A stretch of 64,000 bases of DNA from Portulaca oleracea. Taxonomy: Eukaryota > Streptophyta > Magnoliopsida > Caryophyllales > Portulacaceae. A model generated the notes under the pieces. It was not told the origin of the DNA and searched no databases. It was given only the letters and a program-made list of their open reading frames with translations. Where the stretch lies: positions 32,839,427 through 32,903,426 of the forward strand of contig CM055889.1 in NCBI GenBank assembly GCA_029582165.1, read 5' to 3'. Both the position numbers and the translations under genes were made by a program. This document shows, in pieces, positions 43,369-54,667 of the stretch (its first letter is position 1; each line of letters opens with the position of its first letter).

Positions 43369-44364
43369 AAGAAACATATAACTAATTCATGTCTATCCAC
43401 TTGCGATAATTGCTATAGTATGCCACACACACGAAGAATCTGAGAAAAAAAATAAAATGGAAAGATATTGTATTCATTCATGCAAATAAAGTGGTTAGAT
43501 AAGCCATGCAAAGTGGGTTCCAACCGAAGAACAATTATTGCGAAAATATGAAATTTGATTCAGCAATTTCATGCCTACCAATGGATTTCATGCCTGCCTG
43601 GCTGCCTTGACTTTATTTGGCACAAATTAAATCAAGTTGGTATATGATGTGTTCATGTTTCTACGAAAAGGAATCAGGTTTTAGAACCTATCATTTGCCA
43701 CTTGCATTTCTAATTAAATTTAATCAAGCAACAAAATTACTACCTAATGTTCATGTTCTTTTATTTTCCCCTAGCTATTGCAAGACATAATTCAAATATA
43801 GTATATTTAATAAAATAAAACAAATATAAAAACATGTCATCAATAACAGTAACAGTTCTTATCTTCAAAGAAAAGAAAACTAATAACGAAACAGTTACTA
43901 ATCTGAATACTAGTTATAAGAAATTTGAGGAGATTGAAATACATATTGTAGAGCCATTGTTACTATTCCTAAGAGATTATTTAATTTGTTAAAAACAATA
44001 AAACAATAAGATTAATATCAATATTGCATGATAATACTAGATGTCAAATTTGTCTAGGTATGGATTGGGGTGTCTTGAAAATGATATGAATTCTTATAAA
44101 ATGTCTCTTTTGAATGTGGGGCTGGAGCCCTGGAGAGGGTGGGGGACAAAAACGAAAAGCCAAACACCAAACGCGGTCTTCTGATTTTCGTTTGGTGAGG
44201 TGGCAAAGGATCCGAATAACATGCCAAATAGACCCACCCACTCATCTTCAATTCATGGGTAGTCTCCAGTTCAATGCCTGTATTTGTGATTTATTTTCAA
44301 TTATTATTTCGATAAAAAACTCAAAAATATATATAAGCTAAATATAATGAGTCTAATATTTCAT
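41454..44364. other. Gene-free AT-rich stretch with degenerate MITE-like pieces
   Basis: No gene. 41470-41575 ends GTAATAAACGACCCCTTA, like a Tourist or hAT end. Stowaway-like words (TACTCCTTCGATTTCATATTAA near 41707, GGAAGGAGTAT near 42493, ACTTCTGTCTCTTTTTATTTG near 42551) mark decayed copies whose ends I could not pair. An (AAAT)n run is at about 43320-43370. Confidence 0.45.
43320..43370. repeat. (AAAT)n microsatellite
   Basis: Twelve or so AAAT units, uninterrupted. Confidence 0.9.
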
Positions 44365-44604
44365 GGAAATTCTACCATAATTGAATTTATTTTCAATTAT
44401 GGTAGTTAAAAATTTTATACCATTCATTTATTAAAAATGAATCTTATTTGTTAAAAAGATTTATATTCTCCTAAACATGGTTAATTATTGTATCAAGTTA
44501 CTTTGATCAACCTACATTGATTTTGAATTTATATGGTAAAACCAATTGTATTTTCACTTTTCAACTACGATAGTTGAAAAAAAGCCAATTATGGTAGAAT
44601 TTCC
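44365..44604. mobile_element. 240-bp MITE of the same family as 51-972
   Basis: Ends GGAAATTCTACCATAATTG and, inverted, GGAAATTCTACCATAATTG: perfect inverse over 19 bp. Each end has an inner inverted CAATTATGGTAGTT / AACTACGATAGTTG motif. No flanking duplication is clear. Confidence 0.8.
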
Positions 44605-44728
44605 TTAAAAATATTTAATTTCATAAAAAATTATAACTTAACATATATATTTACTTATTGTAACATGTCCTATGGTGAATATATATATTAATTTTAATTT
44701 TTAATGGTAAAATTAAGGATAATTATAC

Positions 44729-44776
44729 ATTTTAACTACTATAGTTGAAAGTATTTTCAACTATGGTAGAATCTCC
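44729..44776. repeat. Isolated end of the same MITE family
   Basis: AACTACTATAGTTGAAA followed by TTTCAACTATGGTAGAAT is the right-end signature of the element at 44365-44604, standing alone. Confidence 0.6.
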
Positions 44777-44979
44777 CAATATTTTAACGATTGTTTTGAG
44801 AATACTGAAAAGGGTTTTGGAGTCAAATAATGTGTATTCTTGGCATCTTAACTGAGAATAAATCAAATTTATGTTTTTCCCATCAAATATATATATTTTT
44901 TCTATGACTAAATTTTTTTACTATTTTAGATAATTAACCGTCCAAAATTTGGTATCTAAAATAGGTAATTAAAATATTA

Positions 44980-45258
44980 CTCCCTACATCCCATATTATT
45001 TGTCATTTAAGACATAATTCACAAAACCAAGAAAACTTCTAATTTACATTAATTTACATTTTGGAAATGAGAAAAATGCTGAATAAAATGCTGAATAAAA
45101 AGGAAAAATGTGAATAAAAGAGAAAAATTGAAAAAAAAGATGTACTTAATAATGTTAATTTGATAAATTAGTAATTAATGTGTTATTAGAATTGTAAGGT
45201 AATAGATATTATGGGAAAAAAATTAGTTAAAATTACACATAATATGAGAAGGAGAGAG
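44980..45258. mobile_element. Stowaway-like MITE (Tc1/mariner type)
   Basis: 279 bp with inverted ends CTCCCTACATCCCATATTAT and CTCTCTCCTTCTCATATTAT, flanked by TA on both sides (44978-44979, 45259-45260). AT-rich interior without coding sequence, as expected. Confidence 0.75.
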
Positions 45259-45600
45259 TAATTATAAAAGATAGAACAAAAGTTTAGACTATTAAAAAAT
45301 AAAAAAATAATTTGAATTATTCCAATCACGAACCCAAAGATATAAATTATATGGGTCCAAAAATCTTGCTCAAAACTATAGGTAAAGTATCAGAATAATT
45401 AAATAAAAGACAGTTATTCAGGCACCCAGTTAGATTGAAGTCATATTTTAATTTTATCCTTTTGAACTTCAATACTAGACATGTCAAATCGGACAAACGT
45501 GTTAAACATAGGCGGAATATATATGGTTCCGGTAAACAGTGGTGGATCAAGATGATCGAAACAGGGTTGTCAATTATACTACTACATTGACATGAACAAA

Positions 45601-46020
45601 CACTAGTAGAATTGGGGTCGATAGACGTCTGCAAATAGGCGTCTGATAAGCCGTCAGTCGCCAAATTGAAGTTAAATAATTTAAAAAAAAAAAGAAAATT
45701 CCAAATCGGCGTCCGTTTGCGTGTAACAGACGCCGATTTGTCTGACATTGAATATGGTATAATGTTAATTTGATAACGGCTATTTCCAACTTTCCTTTTT
45801 TTTAAATTGTGCCCAATTCGACGTCTGTTAGTCGCCTAAACAGACGCCTTTTTTAATTGGCGTCTGCTTAGCAACTAAACAGACGCCATTTTGGCCCATT
45901 TAAAAAAAAAAGAAAACAATTTCCCAGTATTTCTGCGCCTTAATCGGCGTCTGTTAAGCTGAATAACAGACGCCAATTTTGTTTAAATTGGTAAAAAAAA
46001 ATCACAGTTTCAATTCCGCC
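45601..46020. repeat. CACTA left sub-terminal repeat region
   Basis: About ten copies of GGCGTCTGTT in alternating orientation. Facing pairs can form hairpins, e.g. GGCGTCTGTT-N9-AACAGACGCC at 45946-45974. In En/Spm such motifs are bound by TNPA during transposition. A leader with a possible donor CAG-GTAATTT follows near 46094. Confidence 0.9.
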
Positions 46021-46568
46021 ATAGTCGTCGTCGAAGGAGGAAAAGAGAAAGCCGGAGTTTGAAGAAAAAGTCGGCGCCTCTTCAACGTAAATCAGGTAAT
46101 TTTTCAATTTGTTTTGTTTCAGATCTATTATAATATGATTAATATTGTGAAAAGTGATTAAATTATAAATTACATTTGATGAAAAACGAATTATATGAAT
46201 ATTTGTATGTTTGTTTTGGTTATGTTGAGTTTAATAGTAGTTTATGCATATAAGTTGAAAATTTTGAGTTGTTTTAGTTAATTTCTATGAATTGTAATAT
46301 ATTTTGGATGTTGAATTAGAATTTTAAGTGTGAAATTAGGTTGTGTAATGTTGATTTGTTCAATTTAAATATTGTTTTTGTGTTTTGTAGTAGTTTAACT
46401 AATTACATGTATGTTTTAGTTTAGGTTTGAGTTATTGAATTAGTTTTAGTTTTAATTTATAATGTTGAGAAGTATAATTATATTTAGGTTGAGCACAATA
46501 TTGAATTTTATATGTTTCGTGGTAAATTTAAATATGAGTAATTATATATAGTGTGGAAAAAAAATATA

Positions 46569-47591
46569 GGGAAATTCCAAATGGTAGGCATGAACTGTTG
46601 GGTATTCCAAATGGTAGACACCTTTTTTACCTATTCCAAATGGTAGACTTAATAACAAAAAAAATCCATTCCGTAGGCTTGTTCATACACTGCCGTTAAG
46701 TAGCCCCAAAAAAAATTAAAAAAAATTGAAATTTCGAATTGATTCACGTACGAACGATTCAAGCCCTCTCTGCCTGGAACCAAACCCTTAACCCTCCCAT
46801 GCCTGCTCGACAGTCCACCCCCAACTGCAGACCCTCTGCTGCCTGCTCCTCCATCGCCGGCGGTCATCCTGCACCGGCGTGAGTCTGTCGCCGGCGGTGC
46901 TTGCTGCAGACGACGACACAGACCTTCTCCATCGCCGGAGGTCGCACCTGACCCGGCTTGAATCTGTCGCCGGCGGTCGCAACCACTCCATCACCGGTGG
47001 ACGTAGACCCTAAAAAGAGGTAGGTTATGTAAAATTTTTAACTTTGAATGGGTTTAGGGTTTAGGATTTTGATTGTTTCAGTTTGAAAATAGCAATTTGA
47101 TTGTACAGTTTGAAAATGTGAGGGTATGAATTTGTCGATTGTTATTAGTGATGGCTCATCACTCTGCTGTTTTTACCTTTGTCCTCCTCGTTGGGCTGTT
47201 TTTGAATGAACTATTGATGCTACTTGTAATCCTGGAACTTAGAAGAGAGAGAATCAGAAATGATGGGGTATGGGTAAGGGAATGGTTGGACCTGTTGAGA
47301 ATAAAATATACAAAACCACCACTAGTTGATGGCATATCGATAAAAGCTATCGCCCTGAGCCCCTGACACCAGAGTGAGGAGTTGGGATGGATTGTTGCTG
47401 TCACAGCAAACAGAAGGGAAGTGAATCAATTCAAAATTTCATTTTTTTTTTGGGCTACTTAACGGTAGTGTACGGACAAGCCTACGGAATGAATTTTTTT
47501 TTTGTTATTAAGCCTACCATTTGGAATAGGTAAAAAAAGTGTCTATCATTTGGAATACCCAATAGTTCATGCCTACCATTTGGAATTTCCC
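46569..47591. mobile_element. MULE nested in the CACTA element, 9-bp TSD
   Basis: 1023 bp. Inverted ends of about 130-150 bp start GGGAAATTCCAAATGGTAGG. Within each end the word CCAAATGGTAG occurs three times. TSD AAAAATATA at 46560-46568 and 47592-47600 is perfect. The interior has a GC-rich leader-like block (46745-47010) and a short open frame at 47139-47366 that I do not recognise; it may be captured host DNA. No transposase. Confidence 0.92.
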
Positions 47592-48391
47592 AAAAATATA
47601 TGTAACAATGCATGTAAAATATGTTTAAGTTAATTAGTATGTGTGAAATATGTTATATAACGTGGGAAATTATAATGTGTTTCGATTGAGTGCAAATGTG
47701 TTATATTTTAGGATGATTTTAGGGAATTGCATTAACGATTTAAGTAATTAGGTAATGTGTATATACGTAACATGATTTCAATTATGAATACATTTAGGTT
47801 AATTTTTATTTTTTGAATTTATAATTTAAGTTGTTTAGTTAATAATTAATTTAAAACTATAAAAAAATTACCATACTTAACCAATTATTAATTTATACGT
47901 ACGTAGTGAATAATTAAGTATGATAGTTTGTTTAGTACTGTACGTATGTAATTAAGTACGAATATGTAGTTTGTTTAGGGTTAGGGTAATCGATCATTAA
48001 TGGTTAGGGTAATTCGTATGGCCTGCTTAGGGTAATGTACCAACATATTCCATGAAATTCAATGTATTTTGACGACGCCAATCAACAAATTGAAAAGTTG
48101 GGGAATATCATCATCCTCAACTTTTGAAATATTGTTTAGCATACTTCAAAATCATTTGAAACTACGTCATGGAACAAGCATATTGGTTAATTGGTATGTT
48201 AATTAGCAAAGAGGATTATGTTGGTTTAGTTAACAAACACATTCTGCTTGGATAATAACAGGATCCTCTTGCCTGGTGACATAGATTGGTTGTTTGCTGC
48301 CATAAAACTCATGTTTCGAGTTTGGATGATTTTGATAATATGTAATCAAGTATGTTATTGAATAACACAATGTTTATTGTTAATTAAGTTC

Positions 48392-48769
48392 ATGGTGGGC
48401 TTGAATAATAGATTCACGTACATTATGGATGGGCCCCCACATCGCCGTTGGATGTACCAGAGGTTTGAACCGAATAGGAGGGTTATCAGGGCACAATGGG
48501 CTGCGGGGGTAGAAATGTTTGACCAATTTGCAAAGAATAATTCCTATGAGTATCCGAGCACTGGAAAGTATCGGTGTCCATGTGTGAAGTGTAAGAATAA
48601 GAGCGGATATAGTCCCGATGAAGTTAAAGAACATTTGTATAGGAGAGGTTTTATGGAACAATATTGGTGTTGGACGAGCCGTGGTGAAGAATGGGGTGAC
48701 GATGATGATGAGGATGACAGTGGTGACGATGCGGAAGGTGAGGGGGAATCGACAGAACGGAAGAGATGA
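48392..48769 (+). pseudogene. CACTA TNPD-like transposase, N-terminal Transpos_assoc domain
   Basis: First part of the large transposase. In-frame ATGs are at 48392 and 48425 (MDGPPHRRWMY); the second fits the family start better. The domain has RRWMYQRFEP, the zinc-like YRCPCVKCKN at about 48566-48596, and VKEHLYRRGFMEQYWCW, then a long acidic run. The frame ends at TGA 48767-48769 and shifts by one into the next segment through ATGATGA, a likely indel. Confidence 0.85.
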
Positions 48770-50282
48770 TGAACAATTTCATCATGGCGAACGAGGCGCC
48801 TAATGCAGGAGCTCAACAATTTTATGATATGCTTCAATCTGCTCAACAACCTCTGTGGGAAGGGTGTGCGACTCATACTGAGTTGTCCACTGCCGTGAGA
48901 CTGATCAGTCAGAAATCGAAGCACAATTTGTCGGAGCAGGCAATGAACGATATCATGGAACTGATGAGCGAGAGTTGTCCCCAGCCGAACCTAGTCCCTA
49001 GAAACTACGATGAGTTGAAAAAGAAGGTTAAGAAGTTGGGGATGGGCTATGAAACAATTGATTGTTGCCTTAGTGGATGCATGATATACTATAAGGACGA
49101 TGCACATCTCATTGAATGTAAATTTTGTGGCCATCCTAGGTATAAGCCACAGAAAGCATCAACCAAGACAAAGAAAGGGGTCCCGTACAAGAAAATGTTT
49201 TACTTTCCCTTGACCCCTAGGTTGCAGCGTCTGTACGCCTCGAAGAATACGGCCGGGCATATGAGATGGCACGCGGAGAACAAGCGCGAGGAAGGTGTAC
49301 TTTGCCATCCGTCGGACGGCGCCTCGTGGAAAATGTTCGACATCGTGCATCCGGACTTTGCGAGCAAATCGCGAAATGTAAGGTTGGGCTTGTGTGCGGA
49401 TGGGTTTAGCCCGTTCAACATGACAGGGGGATCTTATTCGATATGGCCGGTTGTAGTAACTCCTTACAACTTGCCACCTGAATTGTGCATGACAACGCCG
49501 TACATGTTCCTCACATGTATTATTCCCGGTCCGAAGAACCCGGGAAACAAAATTGATGTCTTCCTCCAACCTTTGGTGGACGAGCTGCAACGCTTACGGG
49601 TGGGTGTTGAAACATACGAGTCTCCAAGAGACAAAATTTTAACATGAGGGCATCGTTGATGTGGACGGTGAATTATTTTCTGGCGCTTGGCATGCTTTCC
49701 GGGTGGAGCACGCACGGCGCCATGTCTTGTCCTGTTTGCATGGATGGTTTGAAAGCAATTCGTCTGAAGCATGGGAGGAAAGCCTCTTGGTTTGACTGTC
49801 ACCGACAGTTTCTTGCTAAGGGGCACGCTTTGAGAAGAAATCGAAAGGCATTTCGAAAGGGGCACACTTGCTCAGATAGAACTAACTCACCGTTTAGGAA
49901 AAACGGTTATGAAATCTATGAAGAGGTGAAGCACTTCCCCAAGGTGACTACCCATGGCGACTTTGTAGTCCCGGGATTCAGAGAGAATGCTCATAATTGG
50001 AAGAAACAAAGTATCTTTTGGGAGTTGCCTTATTGGAAGGATCACATGGTTCCACACAACTTAGATGTGATGCACATTGAGAAGAACTTTGTGGACAACA
50101 TCGTAAACACGGTGATGGGGGTGGACGGCAAAACAAAGGATGATGGAAATGCAAGGAGGGACGTGGAGGACATATGTGACAGGCCGGAACTCCATCTATT
50201 TCCAGGTCCTAACGGTAAACCCCTACAGCCAAGAGCCAAATATGTTCTTTCCGAGGATAAGCGAACAGACGTTTATGGCTGA
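48766..50282 (+). pseudogene. CACTA TNPD-like transposase, catalytic tnp2 region
   Basis: Transposase_21/tnp2 family. 48766-49647 contains NYDELKKKVKKLGMGYETID, CPQPNLVP, the cysteine-rich LIECKFCGHPRYKP, YFPLTPRLQRLYASK, MRWHAEN and DGFSPFNMTGGSYSIWPV. A frameshift near 49630 joins it to 49644-50282 with NYFLALGMLSGWSTHG, CPVC, HRQFLAKGHALRRNRKAF, and the family signature HNLDVMHIEKNFVDNIVNTV at about 50053-50112. It ends with a premature TGA at 50280. Confidence 0.9.
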
Positions 50283-50870
50283 GCTGGCAACCGTTCGGAC
50301 GCTTATGCTTCGAACTTCGCTAACTGTGTCGATGCATTAGGTATTTCAAAACTTTAAAAGCCATGACTGTCATGTGTTCATGCAGACATTGTTACTGTGC
50401 GTTATGCTCGCACTTCGGATGATGTGTTGGAGCCACTGGTTCAGTTAAGCCAATGGTTCAAGAGCCTCTGCTCCATAACATTGAAGCACAGTGACTTAGT
50501 CCGGCTTGAAAAAGAAATTCCCATAATAATATGCAAGCTGGAGACCATATTTCCTCCCGGCTTCTTCAACGTAATGGAACACTTGCCCATTCACCTGGTA
50601 CAGGAGGCATTTTTTGGTGGTCCTGCTCAATATCGTTGGATGTATCCCTTTGAGAGGTATTTTGGTTGGTTGAAGAAGAAAATAAAGAACAAGGCACACC
50701 CTGAAGGATCTATGGCTCAAGCGTACCTCATGTTTGAGATTTCCCAATTCGCATCTACTTACTTTGGGACGGATAATGTATCGTCTTCTACATCAACAAG
50801 TATGCGTAACGAAAATGTCGAGGATGACCCTACATTATTGTCGGTCTTCTACATCAACAAGTATGCGTAA
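50283..50870 (+). pseudogene. CACTA TNPD-like transposase, C-terminal DUF4218 region
   Basis: 50283-50396 keeps scraps (ASNFANCVDALG; FKSHDCHVFMQ in another frame). From 50397 an open frame carries DUF4218: LEKEIPIIICKLETIFPPGF, FNVMEHLPIHLVQEA, PAQYRWMYPFERYFGWLK and AEAYLMFE-like AQAYLMFEISQF. It ends at TAA after YINKYA. A 37-bp direct duplication lies near the end (50781-50817, 50843-50879). Compared with full family members the C-terminus is shortened. Confidence 0.88.
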
Positions 50871-50971
50871 CGAAAATTATGCCGAATTTTATTCATGGTT
50901 TATTAATTAAAAGTTATGATGTATATGTTGTTTTATTTGCCTGTTTAATTTTTCATGTATGATTTAAATAT

Positions 50972-52378
50972 AGAAAAAATTCTGGTGGGAATCTCAACAT
51001 GATGCGTATATACGTGATTGGTTCATCAAGAGGGCTCGAAAACAGTACGCCGACACTATCGGCAAATCAAAAAAGCGTTGGCTGGCAGGAAGAGGCAAGC
51101 CAAAATGGATTGTCGACGACGAAATTTAGGACAAATTCATTGCTCTATGGCAAGATCCCAAATTCGCTGAAAAATCACAGAATATGAGCCGGGCAAGGAA
51201 GATGAACGAAGATAAGGGTCCACCATCACACAAGGGGCCCAGTTTCATTCGGCATCGTCAAACATAAATTGGTAAGTTAATTAATTACGACTTTATTTAT
51301 ATACGTCTCACATATGTTTGATTTAACGTACAATTTAACGTTTGTATATATATGCACTTACGCATGCAAAGAAAAAGCGATGGAAAAGACCCTACTTTAT
51401 GGGAGCAATTGGCGACCCATGTGAAGCGATTTGGTCGATGGAGTGCGCGGAGTTCAGCGATTTGGGGTAAGTACCTTCATCCACAACATTTAAGTTATTA
51501 GATACGTACGTACGTACGAACATTAACTTTAATTCGCTTATTCCAATTACTCTTTCTATGTATCCACTAGGAGACGATGCAGAACGATTATGAATCATAC
51601 AAAAGGGAGATGGCGGCAAAGCAGCGGGAGGACGGTCAACCAGTTACTCCCATCATGTCTGAAGAAGAGTTCTGGCTTGACAAACAACTACAAAGCCGGG
51701 GACACGTCGTAGGCATGGGGATGGTGGGGGAAGCTATGAAATTGCAGTTCCCCCACATCGCATCGAGGAGACGGCCACGACGTCGTAATGACTCCGATAG
51801 CCCGACGTGAGCCACTATTACGGAGATGAGCAGAGCCAACGCCAACTCGAGCAAGAAAGGCAAAAGAAGAAGAACGGTGCGAATGGAGGAAGATTTGGAG
51901 AAGATTAGACGAAGCAATGGCGACAAGCGAGACAAATGCAAATGCAACAAATGCAAATGCTACAAATGATGCAAATGCAAAAATCGTACCGAAAGACCCA
52001 AAGACTGATAGCGGCAAGCCACTTTCTCGCTGGATCTTCATCCGGAAGTCAGCGCCAATCACGACAGCCTCCTCCACCGCCCCGCGCGCAGACTTCTCGT
52101 CCGACCCTGTCTCTCAACCCCACAACCACCCACCATTACTCCGAAGAATCGTTGTTCGCTACCTGGGTAAACATTTTTATCCATACTCACAACATTAAAT
52201 TACTTACAAGTACTAATAATTACCTATTTTATTTTGATTGTTTTTCATACCGTTCCAAATTGTCGTTGTACCACAAGAAGCCAATACCTTTTCCACAGCG
52301 TCGACGAATTGACCCAAGGTCACAATCAGGGTGGGGATAACAACGATGGGGAGTACGATGCCGGCGCCACTCAAGATT
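50972..52378 (+). pseudogene. CACTA TNPA-like gene (Transposase_24, Ptta/En/Spm), several exons
   Basis: DNA-binding partner of TNPD that in En/Spm recognises the sub-terminal motifs. Segment 1 (50972-51268): AYIRDWFIKRARKQYADTIG, KKRWLAGRGKPKWIVDDEI, then TAG where relatives have Trp, DKFIALWQDPKFAEKS, and HKGPSFIRHRQ. Segment 2 (about 51372-51469): DPTLWEQLATHVKRFGRW before GTAAGT. Segment 3 (about 51575-51810) after CCACTAG: MQNDYESYKREM, PIMSEEEFWLDKQLQSRGHV. Then a basic end and a Gln/Met-rich segment (51917-52000), possibly coiled coil, with a Pro-rich tail. Intron limits are inferred from GT/AG and frame. Confidence 0.75.
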
Positions 52379-52689
52379 AATTATTTTGATAGTATTTTTA
52401 ATTATATATATGAACATTTAAACTTTTTATTCATTATATGTACGTAAATACTTAGATTGTAAATTGGATCCAAACATCGATCGACATTTTTTTTATGTTT
52501 TAATTTCGCACATATATACGTACAAATTAATTAACTTAATTAAAATATATATAATATCACGTACATACACATGATTACATTAAATTATCTACCTAGATAT
52601 GATATATATCCCTATCACTTACAAAAATTATCAGGGCACAATAATAACTACTAATTAACTATAACTAAAATATGAATACATATATACGT

Positions 52690-52714
52690 AATTAATTGTT
52701 ATAATAAATATTAA

Positions 52715-52749
<35 letters not shown>

Positions 52750-52880
52750 GTGTTAATAAAAATTATAATATTAAGAGTAATAACAATAATAATAGTGTTA
52801 ATAAAAATTATAATATTAAGGATAATAATAGTAGTGTTAATAAATTTATCATATTAATAATAATAATATTATTATTAATA
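52690..52880. repeat. AAT-rich microsatellite tract
   Basis: (AAT)n runs at 52714-52748, repeated with TAGTGTTAATAAAAATTATA interruptions in near-tandem copies of about 50-60 bp. Confidence 0.8.
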
Positions 52881-52929
52881 TTTATTATATATATATACAT
52901 AGCTAGCCGCGCCATTTTCATTATTAATT

Positions 52930-54023
52930 ACAGTTAAAAATGACGTCTGTTACGCATCCAAACAGACGCCAACTGAACAAAAATAGTGTCTGTTTGGATG
53001 CTAAACAGACGCCAATAGCACATAAATGGCGTCTGTTTGGCAACCAAAACAGACGCCATTATTGCTTATATAAACCCATCAACTCAAAATTCCCTCCGAC
53101 TTTTTCCCTCTCCCACATGTCCATTTCATTTCTCTCATCTCCTCTCATCTTCTTTCAATCTACTCTCATCCACACCACCAAAAATCCAATCCATGCCACA
53201 TTGAAGGAATGGAAATTTTACAATTGAAGATTTAACATTGGAGATTGAAGATTGAAGATACAAGAATGAACTTTGAAGAATGAAGATTGAAAAATATTAA
53301 AGATATATATTATTTGTAATTTAGTTTTTATTTTTTCCTATTAGTTACAAAAATCAACATCATTAAAGTTGTATTATATATTTTCTTCAACTCGTTTAAT
53401 GTATTAAATTTGTGTAAAAATGAACACTATTAAATATATATTCATTACCATTTTCATGTTATTATTTCTATAAATTGTATATATATATATAGAATTTATA
53501 TATATGTTGTTATTTCTATAAATTGAAAGCCTCTATATATGAAAATTGTACATGCATAAATTTGACATATATATCATTTATAATTATATAAAAAAATTAT
53601 TTTTTTCGCTCAATTAATATAATTAGACCCCATAAAATATATTATATAATGTAATTATTAAATTAGTTTTACAATATCTCACGTTTTTTTATTTCTAGAT
53701 AATAATAATGGCGTCTGTTTTGGTGTAAACAGACGTCATTTTATCTACAATTTGGCGTCTGTTAGTCCCAAAACAGACGCCATTCCTGTCTGATATATGC
53801 CTCGTTCCCGATAAAGTCAGCGTCTGTAATTGGCGTCTGTTTAAAAGCAGACGCCAATAGTTAAGCGTCTGATTTAAACAGACGCCATTTACAGACGCCT
53901 TTTAAAAAAGGCGTTATAGGTTTTGGCGTCCGTCAAAATCAGACGCCAAAACCATTAAGGCGTCTGTTTAACCCCATTCCAGACGCCTATTCCAGACGCT
54001 TTTTAGGGCCAATTCTATTAGTG
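52930..54023. repeat. CACTA right sub-terminal repeat region
   Basis: About twenty GGCGTCTGTT / AACAGACGCC motifs in two clusters (52943-53060 and 53709-54000), again mostly as facing pairs, separated by an AT-rich gene-free stretch (53065-53700). Confidence 0.9.
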
Positions 54024-54412
54024 AAATAAAATTAATAATTTTATCTCTAATTTCACTAAAAAAATTTTTTATTAGCCTATAGGTGGCCATGGCCACCCCC
54101 AATAACTATGAGGATCTGCTAGTGCTAGTAAATAGGAATCTTGTGTACTACAGGTCGTGTACTTTATTTCAGGTCAACCCAACATGTTCATGTCTGCAAT
54201 TTTTTTCTATTTTTCTCTATGAGTGTGTATGATTTTCTAGGAAAATGGTTTTCCTTGGAAAATGACTTTCCTAGAAAATGAATTTTCCTTTGATATTTTC
54301 AAGTGTTTGGAACAAAGGAAAATGATTTTCTTGTAAAATGATTTTAACATGTTTGATAATAAGGAGACAGAGATTAAAATGCGTGTGTGTGATCAAAGAG
54401 AGTGTTGGAGAG

Positions 54413-54413
54413 T

Positions 54414-54499
<86 letters not shown>
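54413..54499. repeat. (GATA)n-(GA)n microsatellite
   Basis: About eight GATA units run into a long GA tract. GA-rich imperfect sequence continues to about 54660. Confidence 0.95.
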
Positions 54500-54500
<1 letters not shown>

Positions 54501-54593
54501 AAACGAGTGAGGAGAGAGTTGTGGAAGAGAGAAAAACGAGAGAGAAATATTAAAATGGGTGCAGGAGAGAGAGTGGTGGAAGAGAGAAAAACA

Positions 54594-54628
<35 letters not shown>

Positions 54629-54667
54629 CAAATATTAAAACGGGTGTAGTAGAGAGAGTGTTGGAAG

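Larger units (their letters stand above)
45601..54023 (+). mobile_element. CACTA (En/Spm) DNA transposon, 8.4 kb
   Basis: Terminal inverted repeats CACTAGTAGAATTGG (45601-45615) and CCAATTCTATTAGTG (54009-54023), 14/15 matching. The 3-bp target duplication AAA stands at 45598-45600 and 54024-54026. The sub-terminal regions hold many GGCGTCTGTT motifs. Two transposon genes are on the plus strand, TNPD-like (48392-50870) and TNPA-like (50972-52378). A MULE is nested in the upstream non-coding part. The genes have stops and frameshifts, so the copy is probably not autonomous, but the ends look mobilisable. Confidence 0.95.

Noticed and set aside
47139..47366. 75-codon frame in the nested MULE as a gene
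   Set aside because: Possibly captured sequence, but no recognisable domain and no second exon; kept only as a note under the MULE.
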